Shown here: in pieces, positions 1-10,779 of the stretch
How the letters are laid out: each line of letters opens with the position of its first letter
Numbering within the stretch: the first letter of the stretch is position 1
Origin: Motilimonas cestriensis
Lineage (GTDB): Bacteria; Pseudomonadota; Gammaproteobacteria; Enterobacterales; CBDFNC01
DNA: 62,102 nt
NCBI RefSeq assembly: GCF_021295315.1
Contig: NZ_JAIMJA010000024.1
Coordinates: 1-62,102, forward strand
Direction: 5' to 3'
Made by a program: the position numbers and the translations under genes
Notes under the pieces: generated by a model
Databases searched by the model: none
Told to the model about the DNA's origin: nothing
The model's input: the letters and a program-made list of their open reading frames with translations, nothing else

Positions 1-64
1 GCTCTCGTACCAGTGCAATGGCATCAAGTTTGAATTCTTTTGAATAGGTTTTACGTGTTGTCAT
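1..64 (-). CDS. IS3-family transposase OrfA, N-terminal fragment
   Basis: The first 21 codons read MTTRKTYSKEFKLDAIALVR, the typical opening of the helix-turn-helix OrfA of IS3-family elements, which binds the element ends and is joined to the OrfB catalytic part by frameshifting. The ATG is at 62-64 and the gene runs off the left edge. Whether the element is intact cannot be told from this window. Confidence 0.8.
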   Translation of the reverse strand, partial: MTTRKTYSKEFKLDAIALVRE

Positions 65-136
65 TTCAATCTCCAGTTAAATCAATTATGTCTTAACTGG
101 GTTAGTCGTATCAATTAAACCACGTCAGACATAACA
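1..136 (-). mobile_element. IS3-type insertion sequence, left end (cut by window edge)
   Basis: The minus strand opens with the start of an IS3-type OrfA at position 64. The leader before it carries an 8-bp inverted repeat (CCAGTTAA at 73-80, TTAACTGG at 93-100). I place the outer end near 136 because the minus strand reads TGTTATGTCTGACGTGG from there, and IS3-family elements begin with TG. The other end is outside the window, so neither the terminal repeat nor a target duplication can be checked. The element boundary is inferred; the presence of the transposase start is seen. Confidence 0.55.
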
Positions 137-262
137 CTATTTAGTCTCAGTTTCTTTTAAGGCTATCGACATAATTAATAGTACGCTGATACCGTGATAT
201 CTTCACCGCGTTTTTACGCGGGAAGCATACTATTTCGTTTATCCAGAATTCAGATTATTTAT

Positions 263-1735
263 TTACAAAATAGGACTAAATAAATAAAAAACATTTTCCC
301 AAAAGCGTCTGATACGCGAACGCTGCCGCCATTGATTGAGGGTTAATTTTTCTGACGCTAGCATATACTGTAACTGTAAGTTCAATACTCGCCCTGCAAA
401 CTCAGCATCATCCACCAGCATAGTGACTTCAAAATTTAACCAAAAGCTACGCCGATCAAGGTTCACCGTGCCCACCAGCGCTACAACCTCATCTACCACT
501 ATGCTTTTGGTGTGCAGTAAGCCACCATGAAACTTATATATTTCCACTCCCGCAGCTAATAGTTCATCATAAAACGCACTGGCGGCATACTTCACCATCA
601 AGGAATCATTCAAAGCAGGTAACACAATCTTTACCTGTACACCGCGATGAGCCGCCGCTTGTAATGCTTTGTGCAAACTATCATCTGGGACAAAATAAGG
701 CGTTGTTAGCACTAAGCTGTGCTTAGCTTGATAGACACAAGTCAGTAGTAATTGATGGATACAATCTCCACCGGGGAATGGGCCTGAAGGGATCAACTGC
801 ACGCGATCGCCACAACCACCGTGTAAGGTATCTTGTGTGCCAAAGGGGGTTAATAGTCGCTCACCGGTTTCCATTTCCCAATCCCATTGCAGTAAAGAGG
901 TGATTAAAGCAACGGCAGGACCTTGTACCCGAACCATCACATCAATCCATTCCCCCAATCCCGCATCTTGCTTAAAAAAGCGCGGATCAACAATATTCAT
1001 ACTGCCGGTATAGGCAACCCGCTCATCGATACAAACCAACTTTCGGTGCATGCGCAAATCTTGGCGCTGAAAAAACATACGCAGGGGCCCACTTTTTAAT
1101 ACTTCAACAAGCTGAACGCCAGATTGGCGCAATTCATCAGGCAATTCAGAATCAAAAAATTCACGACTCCCCACGGAATCTAATAGCAACTTACAATCAA
1201 CGCCACGCTTGGCGGCAGTGCATAATGCGTCAGCAAGTTGGTCGGAAAAGCCACCTAAATGCCAGATGTAAAATTCCATCATACAACTTTGCTTGGCTTG
1301 ATTAACTTGCTCAATCAGCTCTAGTAAAATGGTGTCCGTAGTATCCAATAATGTTAAGTGATTACCGGCAATACTGGGCATACCTAGTAAGCCTTCAATT
1401 AAATCATGCATGGGCTTAGCCGTATCACTCACCTCAAGGGCACGAGCAGCTTGCTTTTCACGAAAGGTTTCAATGGCTAACTTAAAAGGTGAAAACATAT
1501 GCGTAGCGCGCTGCGCACGTTTTTTGCCTAGGTTGAGTTCGCCAAAAAGAAAGTAGAAGCCGACACCAGCAAACGGTAACGCGTAAATAATAGCTAGCCA
1601 AGACAAAGAAATACCAATTTCTCGGCGCTTCATGATGACACGTAGGGAAACAGAAATGATAATAAAGGTATGGAGCAGCACTAAGCTCCAAGCAAGAACA
1701 TCACGCCAAACGTAATTAATCCATTCACTTAACAT
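263..1735 (-). CDS. clsA: Cardiolipin synthase A (phospholipase D family)
   Basis: A 490-residue membrane phospholipid synthase that condenses two phosphatidylglycerol molecules into cardiolipin and glycerol at the inner membrane. Two N-terminal hydrophobic segments (about residues 13-33 and 44-64) anchor the protein. Both catalytic HKD motifs of the phospholipase D superfamily are complete: H230-K232-D237 and H408-K410-D415. Length matches the usual 480-490 residues of ClsA. It is a single gene; the next gene on the same strand, a GGDEF/EAL protein, ends 65 bp before its start and has no functional link that I can see. No lesion is visible. Confidence 0.93.
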   Translation of the reverse strand: MLSEWINYVWRDVLAWSLVLLHTFIIISVSLRVIMKRREIGISLSWLAIIYALPFAGVGFYFLFGELNLGKKRAQRATHMFSPFKLAIETFREKQAARALEVSDTAKPMHDLIEGLLGMPSIAGNHLTLLDTTDTILLELIEQVNQAKQSCMMEFYIWHLGGFSDQLADALCTAAKRGVDCKLLLDSVGSREFFDSELPDELRQSGVQLVEVLKSGPLRMFFQRQDLRMHRKLVCIDERVAYTGSMNIVDPRFFKQDAGLGEWIDVMVRVQGPAVALITSLLQWDWEMETGERLLTPFGTQDTLHGGCGDRVQLIPSGPFPGGDCIHQLLLTCVYQAKHSLVLTTPYFVPDDSLHKALQAAAHRGVQVKIVLPALNDSLMVKYAASAFYDELLAAGVEIYKFHGGLLHTKSIVVDEVVALVGTVNLDRRSFWLNFEVTMLVDDAEFAGRVLNLQLQYMLASEKLTLNQWRQRSRIRRFWENVFYLFSPIL

Positions 1736-1800
1736 ATTTACCCTGAAGGTATAATTCGTATTACATAATCATACCTTCAGAACGACCTGTTAAGTAAGCC

Positions 1801-4155
1801 TTAACGGCGGCAACGCAAGAAAAATGTCGCTTTTGCCTTGCGCATCGGCTTCGAAATATGAAAGCCCTGTACTAAATGGCAACCCATATCAGAGACATAA
1901 TCCACTTGAATATCGGTTTCTGTGCCTTCTGCAACAACATCAATGCCGAGGTTATCACCCAGTGAAACAATTGATTTAATAATGGCTTTTTCAATCGGAT
2001 CGACATGAGCATGACGAATGAAATCTTGTGCTATTTTGATTTTGTCGACATGAACTCGCTTCATATTATTAAGGGACGAGCGACCAGTGCCAAAGTCATC
2101 AATCGCCAAGCGCACGCCGAGCTTACTCATATTGATCAAGTTAGCTCGCACGACTGCAGAGTCATCTGATAAAACGTCCTCTTGAACTTCAAATTCCAAC
2201 AAGTGCGCAGCGCAAGCGGTGGCTTTAAGGAAACTCAGCACGTTACTCATCAAGTCTGCTTGCATCAATACACAAAGAGATAAGTTAACCGCAACCCGAC
2301 CAAAATTGATGCCCTGCTCTTCCCATTCTACGGCCTGTAAACAAGCCTGTTGGATCACCCATAAGTCAATGTTTGCCATTAACTCACATTCTTTCGCCAC
2401 CGACAGAAATGACAGCGGCTCAATGATACCGTTGGTCGGGTGGTTCCAACGAATTAACGCTTCTACCGCCACCACTTTATTTTTCTTCAAATCAACTTGT
2501 GGCTGATAATACAGTTCAAACTCGCTGCGCCTGAGGGCAAATCGTAACTCGTTTTCAAGGGTAAATTGTCGCTGCGCGGCCAAGGTCAATTCTTCGGTAT
2601 AAAACTCATAATAGTTGCTACGGTCTTGCTTCACGCGCAGTAATGCCGCTTCAGCATTACCCAACAACGACTCTGGTGTTTCACCATCATCGGGATAAAG
2701 GCTTATGCCGATGTTAACATTGAGATAAACGGCTTGCTCATCAACAATTAGGCCACATGATAGCTCTCGTGCGAGTTTTTTAGCAGCATGAGCAGCATCT
2801 TGTTCATGGATCATTTCATCAATCATGATTGCATATTCGTCACTTCCGAAACGGGCTATCACATCTTTTTCTGAAAACATTTCCGTTAACCGCTTTGCCA
2901 CTTCTTTTAATACTCGGTCACCAAAACTATGGCCCAAGTTTTTATTCACGCGACTAAAGCGATCAAGATCAATATGCATAATGGCAAAGCCATGGCCATT
3001 ACGACGCGCCCGCTGAATACTGTCTTCAAGGCGATGAACAAAAAACAAGCGGTTACCAAGACCGGTTAAGCTGTCGTGATACTTAATGTATTGTAGCTTT
3101 TCTTCTGACTGTTTCAGTTCACTTAAATCAGAGAAGGTAGCAACATAGTTAGTGACCGCATTATTCTTATCTTTGATTGAACTAATATTTAGCCATTGAT
3201 GGTAATCTTCGCCACTTTTGCGTCGATTAATAATCTCTCCGTGCCAGTTGCCAACACTGTCTAGTTGATGCCAGAAAGATTGATAAAACGCATCATCATG
3301 TTTACCCGATTTCAGTAACGCAGGCGTATTACCTAACGCTTCTTCTTCACTGTAACCCGTTATTAAGCTGAACGCAGGGTTGACCGACAGAATAATGCCT
3401 TTCTTGTCAGTGATTAAGATCCCTTCTTGAGTGTTTTCAAACACGATGGCGGCGCGTTTTAACTTTTTCTCAGCTTTGCGCTTTTCAGTAATATCACGAC
3501 CAACACCAATTAACCCTAGCACTTCACCTTGCTTATCAAAGTAAGGTACCTTATACATATCAATTAAGTGCTTCTCGCCATTGTGATAAGTCAGGGTTTC
3601 CTCTGACGTTAGAATCTCGCCCGATTCAACCACATATTTATCTTGCTCTTGACACATTAGAGCCTGATTTGGTTCAAAAAAATCATCATCTGTATGACCA
3701 AAAATAGCTTGTTCAGGCCTTCCGGCAAACACTTCAAATGCTTGGTTACAACCCATAAAGCGGCTATCGGGATCTTTGTAAAAAATAAGATCGGGAATGG
3801 TGTTCACAGTGGCTTTTAATAAAGAATGGACATCATCCAGCTGCTTTTTAAGCATGCGATTTTGTGCCATCGAATCATCAATTGGCTCTCTCTGTGCTAA
3901 TGTTAATTGCAAATGAACCAGCTGTGTTTGTTGCTGAGCTTGACACTCCAACAGCATATGGTGTTGCTTTGGAGTAAGAGGTTTGTCAATCAAAATCAGC
4001 TGCCAAGCTTGCTGCAGGGCTTCCTCAAAATCATTATTAGTATTCACACCAGAAAAGCTAAACAACTCCTGGGTGAGGATCTGTTCTGCGAGTTTTTTTG
4101 CCAATAAGGCATTGTCACCAAAATAAAGAACCGTTTTTAAGCTCAAGCAAACCAC
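1801..4155 (-). CDS. PAS-PAS-GGDEF-EAL protein, probable c-di-GMP phosphodiesterase
   Basis: This 784-residue protein has a weak receiver-like N-terminal part (about 1-90) without a clear phosphoacceptor site, then two PAS domains (about 110-225 and 232-348), a GGDEF domain (about 355-520) and an EAL domain (about 535-780). The cyclase signature is degenerate: residues 437-441 read GSDEY rather than GGDEF. The EAL side looks competent, with E565-A-L at the motif, a DDFGTG loop, a conserved lysine in the DKIKIAQDF segment and the AEGTE motif. I therefore infer hydrolysis of c-di-GMP, with the GGDEF part perhaps regulatory. No membrane segment is evident, so it is probably cytoplasmic. No partner gene adjoins it. 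Confidence 0.85.
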   Translation of the reverse strand: MVCLSLKTVLYFGDNALLAKKLAEQILTQELFSFSGVNTNNDFEEALQQAWQLILIDKPLTPKQHHMLLECQAQQQTQLVHLQLTLAQREPIDDSMAQNRMLKKQLDDVHSLLKATVNTIPDLIFYKDPDSRFMGCNQAFEVFAGRPEQAIFGHTDDDFFEPNQALMCQEQDKYVVESGEILTSEETLTYHNGEKHLIDMYKVPYFDKQGEVLGLIGVGRDITEKRKAEKKLKRAAIVFENTQEGILITDKKGIILSVNPAFSLITGYSEEEALGNTPALLKSGKHDDAFYQSFWHQLDSVGNWHGEIINRRKSGEDYHQWLNISSIKDKNNAVTNYVATFSDLSELKQSEEKLQYIKYHDSLTGLGNRLFFVHRLEDSIQRARRNGHGFAIMHIDLDRFSRVNKNLGHSFGDRVLKEVAKRLTEMFSEKDVIARFGSDEYAIMIDEMIHEQDAAHAAKKLARELSCGLIVDEQAVYLNVNIGISLYPDDGETPESLLGNAEAALLRVKQDRSNYYEFYTEELTLAAQRQFTLENELRFALRRSEFELYYQPQVDLKKNKVVAVEALIRWNHPTNGIIEPLSFLSVAKECELMANIDLWVIQQACLQAVEWEEQGINFGRVAVNLSLCVLMQADLMSNVLSFLKATACAAHLLEFEVQEDVLSDDSAVVRANLINMSKLGVRLAIDDFGTGRSSLNNMKRVHVDKIKIAQDFIRHAHVDPIEKAIIKSIVSLGDNLGIDVVAEGTETDIQVDYVSDMGCHLVQGFHISKPMRKAKATFFLRCRR

Positions 4156-4420
4156 CTATTATGTTCAACTGAACAAAACGCTCGCCGATTCGTTCGCTGC
4201 CCATACAAACGAATCAGACAAAAACAAAACATAAAAACTCAGTTTTAGTAGAATAATTATTAATACAACTGATATTGAACTGAGTGCAAGGACTCAAATG
4301 AGAACATTATTATGGAAGATAAGTGTCTCAGCCGTTCTCAAATATATATCTAGTTTAATTAAAGTGAGATCAGTATCAAACTCTTGAGCTTATTTATTTT
4401 TATCGATTTATTTCACGTAC
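4156..4420. other. Intergenic stretch upstream of the PAS-GGDEF-EAL gene
   Basis: There is no gene here. The stretch is AT-rich and holds short inverted repeats (for example GAGT/ACTC around 4283-4296 and GAGAAC/GTTCTC further on) but no motif I can name. It must contain the promoter of the minus-strand GGDEF/EAL gene. Confidence 0.4.
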
Positions 4421-4451
4421 AAAAAAGCCGAAACATCACTGTTTCGGCTTT
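4421..4451 (-). terminator. Rho-independent terminator of purL
   Basis: A perfect 10-bp stem (AAGCCGAAAC at 4425-4434 pairing with GTTTCGGCTT at 4441-4450) with a 6-nt loop is followed on the minus strand by a T run (the A run at 4421-4426). It lies 20 bp past the purL stop codon. Confidence 0.9.
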
Positions 4452-4469
4452 TACGGTTAACGACTAAAT

Positions 4470-7400
4470 TTAGCCTAAGTTAGCACGCGCATTTCTAAAC
4501 ATACGCATCCATGGGCTGTCTTCGCTCCACTCATCTGGGTGCCAAGAGTTCGCCACGGTTCTAAACACACGCTCTGGGTGTGGCATCATGATAGTGACAC
4601 GACCATCTTGCGTGGTTAAGCCTGTAATGCCGTTTGGCGAGCCATTCGGGTTGGCGGGGTAGGCTTGTGTCGGTTGACCATAGTTGTCAACAAAACGCAA
4701 AGCTACCGTGCCTGATTGCTCAATGGCCGTTAGCGCATCAGCACTGGCCACTTCAACGCGACCTTCACCGTGCGAAACCGCGATTGGCATCCGTGAGCCA
4801 GCCATACCACCTAAGAAGATAGACGCGGACTCTTGCACTTCAACCAAACTAAAGCGCGCCTCAAAACGCTCAGAATTATTACGCACAAAACGTGGCCATA
4901 ATTCTGAACCAGGGATCAGCTCCTTTAGATTAGACAGCATTTGACAACCGTTACACACACCTAGCGCAAAGCTATCATTACGATTAAAGAAGCTTTGGAA
5001 TTGTTCACGAGCACGGTCATTAAACAGGATGGATTTAGCCCAACCTTCACCGGCACCTAATACGTCACCGTATGAGAAACCACCACAAGCAACTAAACCA
5101 GCAAACTGATCTAAGCTCACATTACCCGCTAAAATATCACTCATGTGTACATCTACCGCAGAGAAACCAGCTCGATCAAATGCTGCCGCCATCTCTTGAT
5201 GTGAGTTAACGCCTTGTTCACGCAATATCGCCATTTGCGGCGCAACGCCCTTAACAATGTAAGGCGCAGCGATATCTTCATTGATATCAAAGCTTAACTT
5301 AGCCGATAAACCTGGGTCCTTGACGTCCGCTTTGGCGTCAAGCTCTTGCTTAGCACACTCAGGGTTGTCACGCATGGCTTGCATTTGGTAAGTGGTTTCA
5401 GCCCACACCATACGAAGTTCATTGCGAGGCTCAGTCAGTACCGATTCACCATTACGGGTAAAGCGCACCGTATCGTCGCTATTAAGCGTACCAATTACAT
5501 GGCTATTTGCCGCCAAACCATGGCCTGCCAGCGTCGTCAAAACGGCTTCTTTGTCGCTGCTGCGAACTTGAATCACCGCACCTAATTCTTCACTGTACAG
5601 TACCGCTAAATCATCCGTGCCAAGGGCATCAAGTGCTACGTCAACACCGACATGACCGGCAAATGCCATCTCCGCAATAGTGGTGAATAAACCACCGTCA
5701 CTGCGGTCGTGGTAAGCCAATAGTTTCTTATCGATTACCAAAGATTGGATAGCATCGAAGAAACCTTTTAGCAATGCAGGACTATCAACGTCAGGTACGT
5801 CGTTACCAAGCTGTTTGTACACCTGTGCTAGTGAAGAGGCGCCAAGACGGTTTTTGCCGTTGCCTAAGTCGATAAGGATCAGCTCGCTGTCACCTTTATC
5901 AGTGCGCAATTCAGGAGTGACCGTATCGCGAATATCTTCAACGCGAGCAAACGCTGTGATCACAAGTGACAATGGTGAGGTCACTTCTTTCGCCTCTCCG
6001 TCTTGCTCCCACTTAGTCTTCATCGACATGGAGTCTTTGCCCACTGGGATAGTAATATCTAGCTCAGGACACAACTCTTCACCGACCGCTTTCACCGCTT
6101 CATAAAGGCCGGCATCTTCACCTGGGTGACCCGCTGCCGCCATCCAGTTAGCAGATAGCTTAAGACGGTTTAACTCACCAATATTAGTTGCTGCGATGTT
6201 AGTGATGGCTTCTGCCACCGCTAAACGCGCAGAGGCGCCAAAGTTAAGTAACGCAACTGGCGTACGCTCACCTAATGACATCGCCTCACCGGTATATGTA
6301 TCGTAGCTACTTGCCGTCACGGCGCAATTAGCTACCGGAATTTGCCAAGGGCCAACCATTTGGTCACGTGCCACCAGACCCGTTACCGTGCGGTCACCAA
6401 TGGTAATAAGGAAGGTTTTCTCAGCAATAGAAGGCAAACGCAGTAAACGATGCGCCGCATCTTTTACTGTGATACCGGAAGTATCTAATTCCTTACCTTG
6501 CGCTTTCGCACTTTTCACATCGCGGTGCATTTTCGGCGCTTTACCTAACAACACGTCCATCGGTAAATCGATTGGTTTGTTGTTAAAGTGATCATCATTT
6601 AGAGTTAAGTGCAGCTCTTCGGTCGCTTCACCTAATACCGCAAACGGCGCGCGCTCACGCTTACAAATAGCTTCGAATACTGCCATGTTTTCTGGCTTGA
6701 TCGCCATCACGTAACGCTCTTGCGACTCGTTACACCAAATCGCGTGAGGCGCCATGCTTAGCTCATCGTTCGGGATAGCGCGCAGATTAAAGTTACCACC
6801 ACGGCCGCCATCATTAACCAGCTCAGGCATCGCGTTTGATAAACCGCCCGCGCCCACATCGTGGATAAATTGGATGGGGTTATCGTCACCCATTTGCCAA
6901 CAGCGATCGATCACTTCCTGACAGCGACGTTCCATTTCTGGGTTTTCACGCTGTACTGACGCAAAATCTAAATCTTCTGCCGATTGACCCGAGTCCATTG
7001 ACGATGCCGCGCCGCCACCTAAACCGATATTCATCGCAGGACCGCCCAGCACCACTAGCTTAGCGCCAACTGGAATGTCTTTTTTCTCAACATGCTCTTC
7101 ACGAATGTTACCTAAACCACCCGCTAACATAATGGGCTTATGGTAACCGCGCACTTCAAGACCGTTATGACTGTTGACTTGCTCTTCATAAGTACGGAAG
7201 TAACCTAAAATATTTGGACGGCCAAATTCGTTGTTAAATGCCGCTCCGCCCAGTGGGCCTTCTAGCATAATATCAAGGGCTGAAACAATGCGACCAGGCT
7301 TGCCAAAGTCTGTTTCCCAAGGCTGTTCAAAACCTGGAATGCGTAAGTTAGATACACTAAAACCGACTAAGCCTGCTTTTGGCTTAGAGCCAATACCGGT

Positions 7401-8357
7401 AGCGCCTTCATCACGAATCTCACCGCCGCTGCCCGTTGCTGCGCCCGGCCAAGGCGAAATCGCCGTCGGGTGGTTATGGGTTTCCACCTTCATTAAAATG
7501 TGAATGTTTTCTTGGTGGTAGTTATATTCACGGCTGTCTACATCAGGGAAGAAACGACCGGCTTTTGAACCCACCATCACCGCGGCATTGTCTTTATAGG
7601 CAGATAATACGTTTTCGCTGTAGTTTTCGTAGGTGTTTTTGATCATTTTGAACAGCGATTTAGGCTGCTCGATACCATCGATAGTCCAATCGGCATTGAA
7701 GATTTTATGACGACAATGCTCAGAGTTAGCTTGCGCAAACATCATTAATTCAATGTCATTTGGATTACGGTTTAACTTAGTGAAGTTTTCAACTAAGTAA
7801 TCAATTTCGTCTTCCGCTAACGCTAAGCCTAGTTCAACGTTTGCCGTTTCAAGCGCTTGACGGCCACCCGCTAAAATATCAACACTCGACATTTCACCTA
7901 GCTGCGCTTGGACAAATAACTTGTCCGCTTGAGCAAGTTCGCTGAATACTGTTTCCATCATACGATCGTGCAATAAGTCAGCAACTTGGCTAAGTTGCTC
8001 AGGTGAAACCTCACCTTCAATGTAGTAAGCAATACCGCGCTCTAAACGCTTCACTTTGCTTAAACCACAGTTTTTTGCAATGTCGGTCGCTTTCGATGAC
8101 CAAGGAGAAATGGTACCCGGGCGAGGGGTAATTAAGACAAGCTGGCCAGTTGGCTCGTGCTCTTGAATACTCGGTCCGTAAGTTAATAATTTTGCTAAAA
8201 CCGATAACTCAGCTTCAGTTAATGATGCCGATACGTCGGCAAAGTGCATGAATTCAGCGTAAATATTGGTTACAGGCAGTTGTGAATCAACGCAGTTTTT
8301 CAGTAACTGGCTCACTCTGAAAGCTGACAGTGCAGGTGCACCTCGCAAAATTTCCAT
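4470..8357 (-). CDS. purL: Phosphoribosylformylglycinamidine synthase
   Basis: The large single-chain PurL of gammaproteobacteria catalyses the ATP- and glutamine-dependent conversion of FGAR to FGAM, step four of purine synthesis. The protein has the N-terminal PurS-like region, two synthetase halves (for example the [16 protein letters not shown] segment) and a C-terminal class I glutaminase with the nucleophile in [10 protein letters not shown] place the start at the second ATG (8355-8357), which gives [14 protein letters not shown] and 1295 residues, the same length as I recall for the E. coli protein. A GAGAG ribosome-binding site fits this start better than the ATG 6 bp upstream. I saw no PurR operator in the leader. 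It is divergent from mltF. Confidence 0.97.
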   Translation of the reverse strand: MEILRGAPALSAFRVSQLLKNCVDSQLPVTNIYAEFMHFADVSASLTEAELSVLAKLLTYGPSIQEHEPTGQLVLITPRPGTISPWSSKATDIAKNCGLSKVKRLERGIAYYIEGEVSPEQLSQVADLLHDRMMETVFSELAQADKLFVQAQLGEMSSVDILAGGRQALETANVELGLALAEDEIDYLVENFTKLNRNPNDIELMMFAQANSEHCRHKIFNADWTIDGIEQPKSLFKMIKNTYENYSENVLSAYKDNAAVMVGSKAGRFFPDVDSREYNYHQENIHILMKVETHNHPTAISPWPGAATGSGGEIRDEGATGIGSKPKAGLVGFSVSNLRIPGFEQPWETDFGKPGRIVSALDIMLEGPLGGAAFNNEFGRPNILGYFRTYEEQVNSHNGLEVRGYHKPIMLAGGLGNIREEHVEKKDIPVGAKLVVLGGPAMNIGLGGGAASSMDSGQSAEDLDFASVQRENPEMERRCQEVIDRCWQMGDDNPIQFIHDVGAGGLSNAMPELVNDGGRGGNFNLRAIPNDELSMAPHAIWCNESQERYVMAIKPENMAVFEAICKRERAPFAVLGEATEELHLTLNDDHFNNKPIDLPMDVLLGKAPKMHRDVKSAKAQGKELDTSGITVKDAAHRLLRLPSIAEKTFLITIGDRTVTGLVARDQMVGPWQIPVANCAVTASSYDTYTGEAMSLGERTPVALLNFGASARLAVAEAITNIAATNIGELNRLKLSANWMAAAGHPGEDAGLYEAVKAVGEELCPELDITIPVGKDSMSMKTKWEQDGEAKEVTSPLSLVITAFARVEDIRDTVTPELRTDKGDSELILIDLGNGKNRLGASSLAQVYKQLGNDVPDVDSPALLKGFFDAIQSLVIDKKLLAYHDRSDGGLFTTIAEMAFAGHVGVDVALDALGTDDLAVLYSEELGAVIQVRSSDKEAVLTTLAGHGLAANSHVIGTLNSDDTVRFTRNGESVLTEPRNELRMVWAETTYQMQAMRDNPECAKQELDAKADVKDPGLSAKLSFDINEDIAAPYIVKGVAPQMAILREQGVNSHQEMAAAFDRAGFSAVDVHMSDILAGNVSLDQFAGLVACGGFSYGDVLGAGEGWAKSILFNDRAREQFQSFFNRNDSFALGVCNGCQMLSNLKELIPGSELWPRFVRNNSERFEARFSLVEVQESASIFLGGMAGSRMPIAVSHGEGRVEVASADALTAIEQSGTVALRFVDNYGQPTQAYPANPNGSPNGITGLTTQDGRVTIMMPHPERVFRTVANSWHPDEWSEDSPWMRMFRNARANLG

Positions 8358-8611
8358 CAACATCTCTCACTCTTATTGTGTGGGTGGGGTTTGAATCGCG
8401 CGTATTATAGAGAAAAGGTGGAGACAAGGCTATACAACAGATGAGATAAGAAGCAGTTGATTATCGGCTCATTGCTTAAATGAGATAAAACAAAAATCAA
8501 ATAAGAGTGGCATAAGCTACTCACTTCGCAGCTTTATTTTGATTCTAATGACTCAGATAGTTATAGCTGGTATAAATAGTTCGATTTTGATTATTAAGGC
8601 AGTTTGTACGT

Positions 8612-10126
8612 TTGAAAACCAACTCTTTTATTACCTGTTTTTTGTTGGCCTTAACTCTACTAGTGAGTGGCTGTGAGCCCTTGCAAGACTTTAGCCAACT
8701 GCAACAAATACAGCAGCGCGGCGTGTTGCGCGTGGGCACGCTAAATACCCCTGTCAGTTATGTCTATGACGGTGATACGTTATCAGGTATGGACTATGAG
8801 TTAGCCAGTGATTTTGCCAATCACTTAGGCGTACGCCTTGACATGTCCCCCGCCTATTCATTGACGGAATTATTCAATGAATTAGATAATGGCAATATCG
8901 ACATTATCGCCGCGGGCTTAACGCTGACACCTGAGCGCGCCGAAAAATACCGCAGTGCTCCGCCGTTTTATAATGTCTCCCGTACCTTAGTTTATCGTCA
9001 AGGCAGCACTAAACCGAAAGATTTTTCTGAAGTGGATGACCCCATTTTAGTTTTGAAAGACTCAGGCCCTGAGGAATTGCTCAAACAACGAAAAATTCAA
9101 TATCCCACCTTAGAATGGATTGCGACTGACGATGAAGATCCAATGGAAATTCTGCGTATGGTGGCAGACGGCGAAGCAGCCTATGCCATGGTGGATGATA
9201 AAGTATTAGCTCGCGCGCAGCGTTATTACCCAAGTTTAGCGGAAGCCTTTACCCTAGAAAAACAGCTTCCCGTTGCTTGGATGCTAAAGAAAAGCATTGA
9301 CGACAGCCTGTACTCGGCCCTGATTGAATTTATTGGCGCCAATCATCAATCGGGTCATATTGCCAAATTAATCGAGCGTTATTTCGGCCACATTGAAAAA
9401 TTTGACTTCGTGGACGCACGCAGCTTTTTACAGCGTGCTGAAACGACCTTACCGCGCTATCGAGCCCTATTTGAAAAATACCAAACGGAGCAGTTTGATT
9501 GGATTTTATTGGCAGCCATTAGCTATCAAGAAAGCCATTGGAAGCCCAATGCTCGCAGCCCAACAGGCGTGCGGGGCATGATGATGCTGACCAATGACAC
9601 CGCCGACTTTATGGGCGTTACTAACCGACTTGATCCCGAGCAGAGCATTGAAGGCGGGGCAAAATACCTCACTTATCTATTAGGCTTGATCCCAGATAGT
9701 GTGCATAAAGATGAAAAAATATGGTTTGCTTTGGCAGCTTACAATCTTGGTTTTGGCCATTTGATGGACGCGCGGCGATTAACTAAATCAATTGGTAAAG
9801 ATCAAGACAACTGGGCCGATGTCAAAGATGTGTTGCCTTTATTGCAACGTAAACAATGGCATCAACGCACGCGATACGGCTATGCTCGTGGCGGCGAAGC
9901 GCGCCATTATGTTAATAACATTCGCCAATATCAGGAAAGCTTGACTTGGCTCATTCGTGAACAAGCGAAACAAGCGTTACTCGCAGAGCAAGCCGCGTTA
10001 ATGCAAGAACAAGCTAAGTTAGATGACAATAGCTCTTCAGCGACTGCGACACTTGAACAAACGAGTGCAGCGATTACATTAGAGCAAGCCAGTGCTGCCG
10101 GTAACACTGAAATAGTAACGCCTTAA
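8612..10126 (+). CDS. mltF: Membrane-bound lytic murein transglycosylase F
   Basis: MltF cleaves the glycan strands of peptidoglycan with formation of anhydro-muramic ends. The protein begins with a lipoprotein signal (LLVSGC), continues with a periplasmic solute-binding domain of the SBP_bac_3 type (about residues 35-265) and ends with a lysozyme-like SLT domain whose catalytic glutamate is E307 in the motif SYQESHW. The start is a TTG: an in-frame TGA lies at 8588-8590 and no ATG or GTG intervenes before the signal peptide. The C-terminal tail is rich in Q, E and A. Its stop overlaps the end of the convergent tadA by 4 bp. The purL/mltF/tadA grouping is also found in E. coli. Confidence 0.95.
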   Translation: MKTNSFITCFLLALTLLVSGCEPLQDFSQLQQIQQRGVLRVGTLNTPVSYVYDGDTLSGMDYELASDFANHLGVRLDMSPAYSLTELFNELDNGNIDIIAAGLTLTPERAEKYRSAPPFYNVSRTLVYRQGSTKPKDFSEVDDPILVLKDSGPEELLKQRKIQYPTLEWIATDDEDPMEILRMVADGEAAYAMVDDKVLARAQRYYPSLAEAFTLEKQLPVAWMLKKSIDDSLYSALIEFIGANHQSGHIAKLIERYFGHIEKFDFVDARSFLQRAETTLPRYRALFEKYQTEQFDWILLAAISYQESHWKPNARSPTGVRGMMMLTNDTADFMGVTNRLDPEQSIEGGAKYLTYLLGLIPDSVHKDEKIWFALAAYNLGFGHLMDARRLTKSIGKDQDNWADVKDVLPLLQRKQWHQRTRYGYARGGEARHYVNNIRQYQESLTWLIREQAKQALLAEQAALMQEQAKLDDNSSSATATLEQTSAAITLEQASAAGNTEIVTP

Positions 10127-10632
10127 CATTCGCCTTTGGCTACCGCCGCTTTTTGAGCTAATTTCAATGCTTTATGCTCAGCGCGGCGTTGGCGAAAAAA
10201 CGCACTTATTTTTTCACTACATTGTTCACTTAATATGCCAGTACAAACGTCTAAACTGTGGTTCAACTTATCAGTGGCGACCAAATTAAACACGCTGCCT
10301 GCTGAGCCTGTTTTAGCATCAGATGCGCCATAAACGAGGCGCGCCACGCGCCCGTGGACCATCGCCCCCGCACACATAGGGCAAGGCTCTAGAGTGACGT
10401 ATAAGGTTGTGTCCAATAAGCGATAATTATTAAGATGCGCGCCAGCTTGACGCAGCGCGATAATTTCTGCGTGAGCACAAGGGTCATTAAGTTTAATTGA
10501 CTGATTCCAGCCCTCACCGATCACTTGGTCATTTTTAACCAGTACCGCGCCAACCGGAATTTCACCGATAGCCTTAGCTTTATCAGCCAATGCTAATGCA
10601 TAACGCATCCACTTTTCATCAAGCTCTGACAT
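10123..10632 (-). CDS. tadA: tRNA-specific adenosine deaminase
   Basis: TadA deaminates adenosine 34 of tRNA-Arg(ACG) to inosine, an essential decoding modification. The zinc site is complete: H54-A-E56 (catalytic glutamate) and PCPMC with C84 and C87. The 169-residue length matches the family. It is convergent with mltF, with which it shares 4 bp at the stop codons. It is not related to the Tad pilus ATPase that carries the same gene name and is encoded further right. Confidence 0.96.
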   Translation of the reverse strand: MSELDEKWMRYALALADKAKAIGEIPVGAVLVKNDQVIGEGWNQSIKLNDPCAHAEIIALRQAGAHLNNYRLLDTTLYVTLEPCPMCAGAMVHGRVARLVYGASDAKTGSAGSVFNLVATDKLNHSLDVCTGILSEQCSEKISAFFRQRRAEHKALKLAQKAAVAKGEC

Positions 10633-10779
10633 ACCGCCTCCTTAATCGGCGCATTATGGCTCAAGCCTCGATACTAGGCAATCATTGCACAATACTACAT
10701 AAATTAACAATTCAGATACATTTCACCAAAATAGCTTGCTAGACTTATGTTTTAAACCTTTACAATATAAGGTAATGGC

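Noticed and set aside
206-221. A GC hairpin CCGCGT/ACGCGG after the clsA stop
   Set aside because: No T run follows on the minus strand, so I do not call it a terminator.
8364-8611. Search for a PurR operator between purL and mltF
   Set aside because: No sequence close to the PurR palindrome was seen; the leader shows only a TATAAT without a matching -35.
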